A DNA stretch of 64,000 nucleotides, from assembly GCF_007995215.1 (NCBI RefSeq), contig NZ_VCDK01000006.1:496001-560000 (forward strand). Reading direction: 5' to 3'. The notes beneath the pieces were generated by a model, which was not told where the DNA came from, searched no databases, and saw only the letters and a list, made by a program, of their open reading frames with translations. Shown piece after piece: positions 17,075 through 25,460 of the stretch (position 1 is its first letter; each line of letters starts with the position of its first letter). The position numbers and the translations under genes were made by a program. The stretch is from Shimia ponticola. GTDB lineage: Bacteria; Pseudomonadota; Alphaproteobacteria; Rhodobacterales; Rhodobacteraceae.

Positions 17075-18190
17075 TCAGTTGTTCAGCGAAACGCCGTACT
17101 TTTCCTGCAGCCAGTTCACGACAAAGGCTTTCGCTTCTGGCGAGACGTTTGTTGCGCTCTCAAGTGCGGTTTGCGCGGCTTCGCCGGTCATTTGTGGGTA
17201 TTTGCCCAGACGCTTTGCCGAAATCTCGGCAAAATCGGCGCGTGCCTGAACCTCTTCGAAGGCTTTCGTGTAGGTCACGATCGCATCATTGGAGGCACCA
17301 TTTGGCAGGAACACCATCTTTTGTGCTGGGAAACCCGCGATAAAGAAGGCTTTCCAAGCGTCCCATTTCTCGCCCGAGGTTTCGCACCCATCGGTCGCTT
17401 CGCAAACTTCCTTGAAGGTCGGCATGTCTGGGAATGTTGGATCGCGTACGATGTTGCCATCATCATCCAGCGAACCCCATGTCATCATCGGCACGGCTGT
17501 CCCGGCTTCGACCAGCGGCGTGACGCCGGACAAGAAGGACGAAGAGGTTTGATAGTCGATGTTGGCTTCGCCACGCTCAAACATCAGGCGCCCATCGCCA
17601 CGGCCTTTGATGCCCATGACGGATTCGACATTCAGGCCCAGCATTTCCCATGCCAGCGTTGGCACGAGGTCCAGACGCGTTGCGCCTTGGTTGCCGTAGA
17701 TAAAGCTTTCGCTTTGCAGTGGAGCGGCGTTCAGCCCGTCCATCTTGGCGGCCATTTCAGGCGTCAGGTAGGCAACACCACCGGTGCCCGATGCCAGTAC
17801 GACGTTCCAGTCGGCATAGTCATATTTGACGCGTGGATCACCCAGCAGGAACGGGAACTGCGTGGAGCCCGAGGAGCCGAAGATCAGCGTGCCTTCACTG
17901 TCGTCATAGGACTGTTCCTGAAAGAAATTTGCCCCTTTGGTGGAGCCTGCACCTGGCATGAATTTCACGACAACGGTTGGCTGACCGGGCAGGGCTTCGG
18001 ACAGAAGCGGAGCATAGAAGTTGGCCCATTTGGCCGAGCCGCCGGTTTCCGAGAATGGAATGATCCACTCGACGGTCTTGCCGCTCAGGTCAATGCCATG
18101 ACCGCCTGCGTTGGCTTGGACTGCAAAGGTGGCAGCGGCTGCGGCCACAAGCCCAGCGGCCACGCGGCGCGTGGTTTTCAGTATCGACAT
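17075..18190 (-). CDS. tctC: Tripartite tricarboxylate transporter substrate-binding protein
   Basis: A 371-residue periplasmic binding protein of the TctC/Bug family. The start ATG at 18190 has GGAGG directly upstream, and the first 27 residues are a Sec signal peptide (VAAGLVAAAAATFAVQANA). Family features are the segment GKTVEWIIPFSETGGSAKWANFY, where a VxxPF-GG loop contacts a substrate carboxylate, and FMPGAGSTKGANFF, the usual N-G/A-G-x-G loop region. The paired cysteines CEATDGCE are less common. It is first in the operon with the tctAB fusion, prpF and the dehydrogenase, and is divergent from the TctD/TctE genes. Substrate probably a di- or tricarboxylate; not determined. Confidence 0.93.
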   Translation of the reverse strand: MSILKTTRRVAAGLVAAAAATFAVQANAGGHGIDLSGKTVEWIIPFSETGGSAKWANFYAPLLSEALPGQPTVVVKFMPGAGSTKGANFFQEQSYDDSEGTLIFGSSGSTQFPFLLGDPRVKYDYADWNVVLASGTGGVAYLTPEMAAKMDGLNAAPLQSESFIYGNQGATRLDLVPTLAWEMLGLNVESVMGIKGRGDGRLMFERGEANIDYQTSSSFLSGVTPLVEAGTAVPMMTWGSLDDDGNIVRDPTFPDMPTFKEVCEATDGCETSGEKWDAWKAFFIAGFPAQKMVFLPNGASNDAIVTYTKAFEEVQARADFAEISAKRLGKYPQMTGEAAQTALESATNVSPEAKAFVVNWLQEKYGVSLNN

Positions 18191-18280
18191 AATTTCCTCC
18201 CAAAAGTGCCCCGACACATGCGGGGCGTCGAAACATAAGGGGTTTTCCCCCTGTTGCGGTGGACTGTATGACCTGCGAAC

Positions 18281-18300
18281 CTTGCATGAGACTTGCATGA
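18281..18300. promoter_or_regulatory. Tandem CTTGCATGA repeats, predicted TctD binding site
   Basis: CTTGCATGA occurs at 18281-18289 and again at 18292-18300, an 11-bp period. OmpR/PhoB-type response regulators bind direct repeats with about one helical turn between them. The site lies in the 124-bp gap between tctC and tctD, 15 bases before the tctD start, so it could serve autoregulation and activation of tctC. The repeats are seen directly; the binding factor is inferred. Confidence 0.6.
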
Positions 18301-18314
18301 TCAGGAAAAACCTC

Positions 18315-18986
18315 ATGCGCATCGCTTTGATCGAAGACAACAGCAGCCTTGCCAAAGGCATCAGCTACCGGCTTGAGGATGTGGGGCATGCTGTTGACGT
18401 CTTGACCGATGGCGATGAAGCGGCGCGTTTTCTGCGCAGCGAAGCTGCCGACCTCATCATTATGGATATCAATCTACCGGGCGTGGACGGCCTGACGATC
18501 CTCAGGGATTTGCGCCAACGTGGCGATACGCGCCCGGTCATCCTCTTGACGGCGAAGGCCGAAACACAGGATCGCGTCATCGGGCTTGATGCTGGTGCAG
18601 ATGACTATCTGATCAAACCCTTTGAAATGGCCGAGCTAGAGGCGCGTGTGCGCGCCCTGTTGCGGCGGCGCGCGCAACCGCATCAGGCCCGCAGGCAATT
18701 TGGTCGCCTGACCTATGATCAGGGCACCCGACAGCTTTATGCAGGTGGCGTCGAGATTGATCTGCCACGGCGTGAGATGTCTGCCTTCGAATGTCTCTTG
18801 GAAGCCGAAGGTCGTCTTGTGTCGAAATCCGCGCTCTTGGATCACATCTATGGTGTCGGTACGGATGTCGAGGAAACGGTCATCGAGGTCTATATATCGC
18901 GCTTGCGTAGCAAGCTGGGCGATTATGGGGTTCAGATCAAAACGCGCCGTGGCTTGGGCTATCACATGACAAGCGAGCCGTCGTGA
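18315..18986 (+). CDS. tctD: OmpR-type response regulator, TctD-like
   Basis: A 223-residue two-domain regulator. The receiver domain (1 to about 115) has the acidic pair in LIEDNS, the phosphoacceptor Asp51 in MDINLPG, Thr in ILLTAKAE and Lys in LIKPFEMAE. The C-terminal winged helix (about 125-220) ends with VYISRLRSKLGDYGVQIKTRRGLGYHM. The ATG at 18315 with AGGA eight bases upstream is chosen over an in-frame ATG at 18297 that has no ribosome site. The gene is divergent from tctC and overlaps the kinase gene (GTGA). TctD regulators control TTT transporters, in line with the position here. Confidence 0.93.
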   Translation: MRIALIEDNSSLAKGISYRLEDVGHAVDVLTDGDEAARFLRSEAADLIIMDINLPGVDGLTILRDLRQRGDTRPVILLTAKAETQDRVIGLDAGADDYLIKPFEMAELEARVRALLRRRAQPHQARRQFGRLTYDQGTRQLYAGGVEIDLPRREMSAFECLLEAEGRLVSKSALLDHIYGVGTDVEETVIEVYISRLRSKLGDYGVQIKTRRGLGYHMTSEPS

Positions 18987-20371
18987 AGACATCGCAATCG
19001 CTCCGCACCCGGCTGACTGTCATCATCCTGGTGCCACTGCTTGCCGTCTCGGTCGTGGCCGGAGCCTGGCAGTTCAGCACAACAGCAGACCGCGCCGAGA
19101 GCATCTTTGATCGGGGATTGTTATCCGCCGCGCTTGCGATTTCGCGTGATGTCGCTGTCACGGGTGGTGACGCCCTGTCTCCAACGACCCGCCGTCTGGT
19201 AAATGACACCTCCGGCGGCGAACTGTTTTACCATGTGTTTGCGCCTGACGGTGTCTTTGTGACGGGCTACGCCACGCCGCCTGTGCCTGCCGGGAGGCTT
19301 CTACCACAAGCCGCTGAACCGATCTATTTCGACGCAACCTACCTGGGCGAGCCGGTCCGGGTTTTGCGATATTCCGACGTCGCGACGGTTGATGGACTTA
19401 CCGGCACCTTCAACATCACCGTTTGGCAAAGCGCGGATGTGCGAAGCACGTTTGTCCGTGAGGTCGTGTCGCGATCCTTTGCAGTCATTGCATTGCTTGT
19501 CGCCTGTGTGGCGTTGATCGTCTGGTTCGGAGTGGGCGTCGGTCTGCGCCCATTGCTGGAGCTTGAGGGTGCCATTGCGCGGAGGTCCTCCACAGACCTG
19601 ACGCCGATCCGGCGATCCGTGCCTGTCGAAACGAAGGGATTGGTCGAAACCCTCAACCGGCTCTTCGATCAAGTTTCGCGGCGCATCAGCAGCAAGGATG
19701 AGTTCATCTCGAACGCCGCGCATCAGCTGCGCAATCCGATTGCGGGCGTTCTGGCCTTGGCCGAAGCGGTGCAATCGGCCCCGAATGAAGGTGCCGCTCG
19801 CCGCAGGAGCGGAGAGTTGTTGGACGCCGCGCGGGAAACAAGCCAGTTGGCGAACCAGCTATTGTCGTTTGAACGCGCACGCGGGGCGGATGTGTCGGCC
19901 ACGGGTCGACCGCTTGATTTGGCGGCGTTGGGCCAAGACGTGGTCGCAGCCTTCTCGCCAGAGGCCGAGGCGCGCGAGGTATCGGTGACCTATGAAGAAC
20001 CGGGCCATCCGATCCACGTCTTGGGCGATGCGGTCATGCTCAGAGAGGCGGTTCTCAATTTGCTGCGCAACGCGCTTCTCCACGGAGGGAGGGACTTAAG
20101 CCGCATCCGATTGATGATCGCCGCCAGTGGCCCAAACGCATCGCTGAGCGTCGAAGATGACGGCGTTGGCATCCCGCCGGAAAAGCATCTTCAGGCTCGT
20201 AGCCGCTTTGGTCAGGCCGGTGGCGTAGATGGCAGCGGGCTTGGATTGCCGATTGCTGTAAAGGTAGCGCAGAACCACGGCGGCGAATTGAAGATGGGGT
20301 CGGCGGGGCAGGGCCTGACAGTAGAAATCTTAATTCCGCTTCTTGCAGATGCGGACGAGCGAGGGGAGTGA
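18983..20371 (+). CDS. tctE: Sensor histidine kinase, TctE-like
   Basis: A 462-residue inner-membrane kinase starting at GTG 18983, which overlaps the tctD stop (GTGA). Two membrane segments, about residues 10-30 and 163-185, bracket a periplasmic sensor region of about 130 residues of the TctE/2CSK_N type. The phosphoacceptor His247 lies in FISNAAHQLRNPIAG. The N box (NLLRNALLHG), G1 box (DDGVGIPP) and G2 box (GSGLGLPIA) are intact. It most likely senses an external carboxylate and phosphorylates TctD. Confidence 0.94.
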   Translation: MKTSQSLRTRLTVIILVPLLAVSVVAGAWQFSTTADRAESIFDRGLLSAALAISRDVAVTGGDALSPTTRRLVNDTSGGELFYHVFAPDGVFVTGYATPPVPAGRLLPQAAEPIYFDATYLGEPVRVLRYSDVATVDGLTGTFNITVWQSADVRSTFVREVVSRSFAVIALLVACVALIVWFGVGVGLRPLLELEGAIARRSSTDLTPIRRSVPVETKGLVETLNRLFDQVSRRISSKDEFISNAAHQLRNPIAGVLALAEAVQSAPNEGAARRRSGELLDAARETSQLANQLLSFERARGADVSATGRPLDLAALGQDVVAAFSPEAEAREVSVTYEEPGHPIHVLGDAVMLREAVLNLLRNALLHGGRDLSRIRLMIAASGPNASLSVEDDGVGIPPEKHLQARSRFGQAGGVDGSGLGLPIAVKVAQNHGGELKMGSAGQGLTVEILIPLLADADERGE

Positions 20372-20543
20372 GCAGCCAATCTCTTGGCGTGGCGCGCGAT
20401 TGAACGCTGCCCTACCTGCCGATCACGGGATGGTCTGCAAGCGACCCTATCGCCCCCAACACCCCTGTCCTCAGATTTGATTGCATCTTGGCAGCTCTGG
20501 CCGCTGGACGCACGCTGCGCGGTGACCTATCACGCAACCAAGC

Positions 20544-20620
20544 GGTCCCTTAGCTCAACTGGATAGAGCAGCTGACTTCTAATCAGCAGGTTGAGGGTTC
20601 GAGTCCTTCAGGGATCGCCA
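20544..20620 (+). tRNA. tRNA-Arg (anticodon UCU)
   Basis: A 77-base cloverleaf. The acceptor stem GGTCCCT pairs with AGGGATC (one G-T pair), then discriminator G and an encoded CCA. The D-arm is TAGCTCAACTGGATAGAGCA. The anticodon stem GCTGA/TCAGC encloses the loop CTTCTAA with anticodon TCT at 20578-20580. The T-arm contains GGTTCGAGTCC. It reads AGA arginine codons. It stands alone, with tctE upstream and a glutathione-transferase-like gene about 110 bases downstream. Confidence 0.97.
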
Positions 20621-20729
20621 ACATCACCGCCGTTTCCCTGCCGTCTCCGTGCCTGCGTGAAGGGCGACTGTGCGGTGATCTGCGGTCCTGCGGGCTTGCT
20701 TTGTGTCCGGTTTGCGCAAAGCTTGAAGG

Positions 20730-21749
20730 ATGCCCACAGACACAGCCACTGAAGAAAACCAGACCAACGCCGCGCAACGCCGCCAAAGCGGGGAATTTGT
20801 GCGCGGTGTCAGTGGCTTTCGCCATGCCATTGGTGACACCGACTTTCCGGCCGAGCCGGGCCGCTATCACCTTTTTGTCGCGCTGAATTGCCCATGGTGC
20901 CACCGCGTCACGCTGGCGCGCGCCGTTTTGGGACTTGAGATCAGCATCTCAATGGATGTCGCATTCCCAAACCGGACGAATGACGATGACCCCGCCGGTC
21001 CGAACCTTTGGGAGTTCAATCCAGAGCGCATCGCCACGCTCACGGGCGCGGCGCTCCCGGAATGTACCGTTGAAACCGGGACGGGGCAGGGGCTTCGGCT
21101 TGCCAAGGAAATCTATCAGTGTGAGGGGTCGGCTGAGCAATCTGTTCCGATCCTCTATGACAAGGTCGCTCAACGCATCGTCAGCAATGAGAGCGCAGAT
21201 ATCATTCGCATGTTGGACCGCAATGCCTCGGCTTTGGGTGGGACACGGCCTGATATGCAGCTGGTCCCGAATGATCCCAAGACCCGCGCCGATGTCGAGG
21301 CGCTGAATGAGCAGATTTACGTTGGCATCAATAACGGGGCGTACAAGGCCGGTTTTTCGTCGGATCAGGCCGTCTATGCGGCGGCGTTCGAACGCTACTT
21401 TGCTACGCTGGCTGATCTGGAAGAGCGACTTTCAGATGGCAGACCATTCCTCACAGGCAGCCAATTTACCGAAGCCGATCTGCGGCTTTTCCCGACTCTT
21501 TTTCGGCACGACCCCGTCTACTACCTGCGCATGAAGCTGAACGGCGCGCGGATGTTGGATTATCCCTACCTCTGGCGCTGGTTGTGCCGTGTTTACGCGA
21601 TGGAGGGGGTGCCGGAGGCAGGGTCTCTGATCCATTGTCGTCAGGGGTATTTCGGACGGTCATGGAATGGCGTCGTGCCCTTGGGGCCATGCCATCCGTC
21701 GACCTACCCGGAAGCCTATTCAAAGCCGGAATTAGCCGATCCAAGGTGA
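20730..21749 (+). CDS. Glutathionyl-hydroquinone reductase-like (Xi-class glutathione transferase)
   Basis: A 339-residue protein of the YqjG/PcpF type, which removes glutathione from glutathionylated hydroquinones through a catalytic cysteine. The N-terminal thioredoxin-like domain has ALNCPWCHRVTLARAV with Cys54 and Cys57, the CPWC motif. It is followed by SVPILYDK and the SNESADIIRML segment that positions glutathione. The C-terminal helical domain ends with a family-typical GRSWNGVVPLGP. The length agrees with the family (about 320-340). It is a likely cytosolic detoxification enzyme; no partner gene is adjacent. Confidence 0.92.
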   Translation: MPTDTATEENQTNAAQRRQSGEFVRGVSGFRHAIGDTDFPAEPGRYHLFVALNCPWCHRVTLARAVLGLEISISMDVAFPNRTNDDDPAGPNLWEFNPERIATLTGAALPECTVETGTGQGLRLAKEIYQCEGSAEQSVPILYDKVAQRIVSNESADIIRMLDRNASALGGTRPDMQLVPNDPKTRADVEALNEQIYVGINNGAYKAGFSSDQAVYAAAFERYFATLADLEERLSDGRPFLTGSQFTEADLRLFPTLFRHDPVYYLRMKLNGARMLDYPYLWRWLCRVYAMEGVPEAGSLIHCRQGYFGRSWNGVVPLGPCHPSTYPEAYSKPELADPR

Positions 21750-21841
21750 TCTGTTGCGTCATCGCGGTCGCGGGATCGTGCTTGGTGTGTGTGTCGGGTC
21801 CCGCTTAGGGTGGTGGTGTCATCACAGCCACGGAGCCTGCC

Positions 21842-22357
21842 ATGTTGAGAGCCTTTCTGTTTGTCCTTGCAATGGCTGGCCCTGCCGCCGCGCAGCAGTC
21901 CGAGCCACCTATGGACCTGCCCCGCATGGGGGAAATCTTGGCGGCGCTTGATCCCGAGGCCGAGTTCAACGGGCGCGGGTTTGAGCTGACGCTGTCTGAC
22001 GTGCCGGTGTTGATCATCGTCGATCCCGTGGCAGACCGCATGCGCGCGATGGTTCCGATCCGGTCCGCAGACGGGATGACGCCCGAGGAAATGGAGCGGG
22101 TCATGCAGGCGAATTTCGATACCGCGCTGGATGCGCGTTACGCGCTGGCGCGCGGTCGTCTTTGGGCGACCTATATCCACCCGCTTTCGCCGCTGAAAAA
22201 GGATCAGTTGATCTCTGGGCTTGGGCAAACGGTCAATGTCGCGCTGACCTATGGCACGCTTTATTCCGGCGGCGCGATGTCCTTTGGCGGCGGCGACAGT
22301 CAGGACATCCAGCGTCAGTTGATCGAGGACCTGCTGGAACGCGGTCAGGACATCTAG
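21842..22357 (+). CDS. Secreted hypothetical protein, YbjN-like
   Basis: A 171-residue protein with a Sec signal peptide (LRAFLFVLAMAGPAAAQQ). The mature part alternates strands and helices (GFELTLSDVPVLIIVDP, RMRAMVPIRSADGM, MQANFDTALDARYALARGRLWATYIHPLSPL). It resembles the YbjN/type III secretion chaperone-like fold, and a related cytosolic YbjN protein is encoded at 37638-38141. Probably periplasmic. It converges on the inositol phosphatase-like gene with only 3 bases between the stop codons. Function unknown. Confidence 0.75.
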   Translation: MLRAFLFVLAMAGPAAAQQSEPPMDLPRMGEILAALDPEAEFNGRGFELTLSDVPVLIIVDPVADRMRAMVPIRSADGMTPEEMERVMQANFDTALDARYALARGRLWATYIHPLSPLKKDQLISGLGQTVNVALTYGTLYSGGAMSFGGGDSQDIQRQLIEDLLERGQDI

Positions 22358-22360
22358 GCG

Positions 22361-23185
22361 TCAGGCGCTTGCGAAGATTGGGCGCAAGATCGCGGCCAAT
22401 TCGTGCCACAGCGCTTCGGATTGGGCGGTGAGCAACCGACCCTTGCGCATACTTGGTGCATACGGCGTTCCATCCAGCAACGCCGCGTGCCCGCCTGCTT
22501 CGCGCAGGCACAAGACCCCGGCGGCATGATCCCAGACATTCAGTTGCCGGTTCAATTTGAACGCCGCCTGACCGCGCGACAGCAGGCGATAGTCCATGAT
22601 GGATGCGTGGCTATCCGATACCCGCAGAAACCTTGGATACAACGCGGCGACTTGCGCCCATTGGTCGAGGTCCATGCCGTAGAACCCGAGCAGGGCCGTC
22701 AGTGTCTCAAAAGATCCCGGTGGCGGCAGTTGCAGACGTTCGGTGCCTGACCACGTGCCATCGCCCTTTGCGGCCCAAACCCAGTCATCCAGCATGGGTT
22801 CGTAGAGCAGACCAAAAACGGTTTCACCGTCTTCGATGACGGATACCATCGTGCCAAATGTCGGCATGCCTTGGGCAAAATTCCATGTGCCATCAATCGG
22901 GTCGATGACGATGACGCGGCCGCCTTTGTTGATCAGATCAAGCTGCGCTGCGTCTTCTGCCACGCCTTCTTCCCCGACGATCGGGGTGTCGGGCATGAGC
23001 CCGGCAAAGGCCGTGCGCAGGGCCTTCTCAACGGCCAGATCTGCTGCGGTCACAAGGTCGTCGCGCGCGGATTTCTGGGCCACATCCGCGGCATTGAGGC
23101 TGCGGAACCGGGGGCGGATTTCGGTCTTGGCCGCACTTCTGACGGCTTCAATGATCAAGGCGCGGGTCTCGGCGGGAATGGGCAT
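22361..23185 (-). CDS. Inositol monophosphatase family protein
   Basis: A 274-residue Mg2+/Li+-dependent phosphatase-fold protein. The metal-binding signature is nearly canonical: GEEGVAED (first acidic pair), IDPIDGTWNFAQGMPTFG (DxxDGT motif) and VWDHAAGVLCLREAGG (WDxAAG motif). Members hydrolyse inositol-1-phosphate, histidinol phosphate or 3'-phosphoadenosine 5'-phosphate. The motif set alone does not separate these. The ATG at 23185 with CGGAG seven bases upstream is chosen. It lies downstream of sulfate-activating genes on the same strand but behind their terminator. A PAP-phosphatase role would suit the neighbourhood, although the family branch is uncertain. Confidence 0.88.
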   Translation of the reverse strand: MPIPAETRALIIEAVRSAAKTEIRPRFRSLNAADVAQKSARDDLVTAADLAVEKALRTAFAGLMPDTPIVGEEGVAEDAAQLDLINKGGRVIVIDPIDGTWNFAQGMPTFGTMVSVIEDGETVFGLLYEPMLDDWVWAAKGDGTWSGTERLQLPPPGSFETLTALLGFYGMDLDQWAQVAALYPRFLRVSDSHASIMDYRLLSRGQAAFKLNRQLNVWDHAAGVLCLREAGGHAALLDGTPYAPSMRKGRLLTAQSEALWHELAAILRPIFASA

Positions 23186-23278
23186 GGCAGGCTCCGGTAG
23201 GGTCTCGTCGTGTAGACCCCGAAACGCTCTGATTGCAAAGGGGCAGATACCTTGCCCATCGCTTACATTTGACGCAAA

Positions 23279-23302
23279 AAAGGCCCCGCGAACGGGGCCT
23301 TT
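23279..23302 (-). terminator. Rho-independent terminator of the ATP sulfurylase/APS kinase gene
   Basis: Stem AAAGGCCCCG / CGGGGCCTTT with a CGAA loop, 24 bases past the stop codon. On the minus strand the stem is followed by a run of six T residues, a textbook intrinsic terminator for the sulfate-activation gene. Confidence 0.9.
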
Positions 23303-23325
23303 CAATATATTGGTTTATGCTGCGC

Positions 23326-25401
23326 TTAGGCGGCGATCAGGCCCATTTCCTGCAGCTTCAGCAGAACTTGCTGGGCGCAGTAATCGACGTCCGTGCCTTC
23401 GGTATCGAGGCGCAGTTCAGGGTTCTCTGGCACGTCATATGGGTCAGAGATACCGGTGAACTCTTTGATCTTGCCTTCACGGGCCAGTTTGTAGAGCCCT
23501 TTGCGGTCGCGCTTTTCGCACTCTTCGATCGTAGTCGCGACGTGGACTTCGCAGAAGGCACCGAATTGCTCGATGTCTTCCCGAACCGCGCGGCGCGTCG
23601 TTGCGTATGGTGCGATTGGCGCACAGATTGCGATGCCGCCGTTCTTGGTGATTTCCGACGCGACATAGCCGATGCGACGGATGTTCAGGTCACGGTGCTC
23701 TTTCGAGAAGCCGAGTTCCGACGACAGGTTCTTACGGACCAGATCACCGTCAAGCAGCGTTGTTGGGCGACCGCCCATCTCCATCAGCTTTACCATCAGG
23801 GCGTTGGCGATGGTGGACTTGCCCGAGCCAGAGAAACCGGTGAAGAACACGGTAAAGCCTTGCTTGGCGCGTGGTGGCCGCGAGCGGCGCAGTTCTGCGA
23901 CAACGGTCGGGAACGAGAACCACTCAGGGATTTCCAGACCTTCGGCCAGACGGCGGCGCAGTTCGGTGCCCGAGATGTTGAGGATCGTGACGTTGTCTTT
24001 GTCCGCGATCTCGTCGGCAGGCTCGTACTGGGCGCGCTCTTGCACATAAACCATGTGCTTAAAGTCGACCATTTCGATGCCCATTTCTTCCTGGTGCTCG
24101 CGGAACAGGTCCTGAGCGTCATAGGGGCCGTAGAAGTCTTCGCCTGCCGAGTTCTTGCCGGGGCCAGCGTGGTCGCGGCCAACGATGAAGTGGGTGCAGC
24201 CGTGGTTTTTGCGGATCAGCCCGTGCCAGACCGCTTCGCGTGGGCCTGCCATGCGCATGGCAAGGTTCAGCAGCGACATGGTCGTGGTCGAGGCTGGGTA
24301 CTGGTCCAGAACCGCCTCGTAGCAGCGCACGCGGGTGAAGTGGTCGATGTCGCCCGGCTTTGTCAGGCCAACGACAGGGTGGATCAGCAGGTTGGCTTCA
24401 GCCTCTTTCGCGGCGCGGAAGGTCAGTTCCTGGTGCGCGCGGTGCAGCGGGTTCCGCGTTTGGAATGCGACGATGCGGCGCCAGCCCAGCTTGCGGAAAT
24501 AGGCGCGCAGTTCGTTTGGCGTGTCGCGGCGGGCGCGGAAGTCATAGTGGACTGGCTGCTGGATGCCGGTGACCGGGCCGCCCAGATAGACCTTGCCTGC
24601 CTGGTTGTGCAGGTAGTTCACGGCTGGATGTGCGTCGTCGTCCGCTCCAAAGACCTTTTCGGCCTCTTTCGCTTTGTTCGGCACCCAGTTGTCGGTGACG
24701 GTCATGGTGGCGAGGATCACGCCTTCTTGGTCGCGCAGAGCGATGTCCTGACCGGCTTCCAGTTTGGAGGCGAACTCTTCGGACACGTCGAGCGTGATCG
24801 GCATGGGCCACAATTCGCCTGTGGTCAGGCGCATGTTGTCAACGACGCCGTCATAATCTGCTTCGGTCAGGAAGCCTTTGAGCGGGTTGAAGCCGCCGTT
24901 CATCAACAGTTCAAGGTCACAGATCTGGCGTGGGGTCAGGTCCCAGGACACCAGGTCGGCGGCTTCCATTTTCATTTTCTGAGCGCTGTCGAAAGAGACA
25001 TACAGCTCCGGGATCGGGGCGAGATTGGTTTCCATGAGTTTGGTCCTGTTCTGGAATGGGGAGAGGCCAGAGGTGGTGCCGGTCAATTCGGCATGGAGCG
25101 CGTCATACTCTGCAAGCTTCCGCGCAAGGAACTGGTTTACGAGGCGGTTCTTTTCGGATCCGCCGCGTGGTGTAAGTGCATAGGCGTAGCGTTGACGTTT
25201 GTCGGTGCTGTCGCGGTCGACGACCTTGACGAAGCCACGATCCGTGGCGCTGCGCAAAAGGGTGTTCACACGCCCAAGGGACAAACCAAGGCTTGCCGCC
25301 ATGGCCCGTTGCGAGGCATCAGGAGCCACGTCAAGCTGGCGCAACAGGCGAAAGAGCTGGTCTTCCTCCTCAAGGCTTGGCTTTTTGACGATTGCTGACA
25401 T
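23326..25401 (-). CDS. MarR-like winged helix fused to ATP sulfurylase / APS kinase
   Basis: A 691-residue open frame. Residues 1 to about 110 resemble the EPS-associated MarR-type winged helix (FRLLRQLDVAPDASQRAMAA, LGRVNTLLRSATDRGFVKVV, RYAYALTPRGGSEKNRLVNQ, then a coiled tail FLARKLAEYDALHAELTG). The rest, from METNLAPIPELYV (about residue 123), is sulfate adenylyltransferase with QTRNPLHRAHQEL and VGRDHAGPG. A C-terminal APS kinase domain follows with GFSGSGKSTIANAL. Together these make APS and then PAPS from sulfate. An internal ATG at 25035 with AGGA nine bases upstream could give a 569-residue enzyme without the winged helix. No stop codon separates the parts. Operators and terminator are listed separately. 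Confidence 0.9.
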   Translation of the reverse strand: MSAIVKKPSLEEEDQLFRLLRQLDVAPDASQRAMAASLGLSLGRVNTLLRSATDRGFVKVVDRDSTDKRQRYAYALTPRGGSEKNRLVNQFLARKLAEYDALHAELTGTTSGLSPFQNRTKLMETNLAPIPELYVSFDSAQKMKMEAADLVSWDLTPRQICDLELLMNGGFNPLKGFLTEADYDGVVDNMRLTTGELWPMPITLDVSEEFASKLEAGQDIALRDQEGVILATMTVTDNWVPNKAKEAEKVFGADDDAHPAVNYLHNQAGKVYLGGPVTGIQQPVHYDFRARRDTPNELRAYFRKLGWRRIVAFQTRNPLHRAHQELTFRAAKEAEANLLIHPVVGLTKPGDIDHFTRVRCYEAVLDQYPASTTTMSLLNLAMRMAGPREAVWHGLIRKNHGCTHFIVGRDHAGPGKNSAGEDFYGPYDAQDLFREHQEEMGIEMVDFKHMVYVQERAQYEPADEIADKDNVTILNISGTELRRRLAEGLEIPEWFSFPTVVAELRRSRPPRAKQGFTVFFTGFSGSGKSTIANALMVKLMEMGGRPTTLLDGDLVRKNLSSELGFSKEHRDLNIRRIGYVASEITKNGGIAICAPIAPYATTRRAVREDIEQFGAFCEVHVATTIEECEKRDRKGLYKLAREGKIKEFTGISDPYDVPENPELRLDTEGTDVDYCAQQVLLKLQEMGLIAA

Positions 25402-25418
25402 CACGCGACTCAGGGTTT

Positions 25419-25432
25419 GTTCACGCGTGAAC
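25419..25432. promoter_or_regulatory. Palindrome GTTC-ACGCGT-GAAC, operator candidate 1
   Basis: Perfect 14-bp palindrome, 18 bp upstream of the ATP sulfurylase start codon. It shares the left arm TTTGTTCA with a second palindrome 32 bp away (about three helical turns). It sits just downstream of a predicted -10 (CAATAC, minus strand 25438-25433), so binding would block transcription start. The winged helix encoded by the adjacent gene is the obvious candidate ligand. Confidence 0.6.
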
Positions 25433-25460
25433 GTATTGCTGAGAAAGTTTGTTCAATCAA
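25433..25460 (-). promoter_or_regulatory. Predicted promoter of the ATP sulfurylase gene
   Basis: On the minus strand, TTGATT (25460-25455) and CAATAC (25438-25433) are separated by 16 bp and resemble a housekeeping -35/-10 pair. The -35 lies in the loop of palindrome 2, and the -10 immediately precedes palindrome 1. Prediction from sequence only. Confidence 0.4.

Noticed and set aside
23233-25398. Long open frame (721 codons) on the plus strand
   Set aside because: Antisense to the ATP sulfurylase/APS kinase gene. The translated product is rich in V, H and F repeats typical of antisense frames.
25035-25401. Winged helix as a separate upstream gene
   Set aside because: There is no stop codon or start signal that would separate it clearly; only an internal start at 25035 is possible, so it is kept as one gene with an alternative start.
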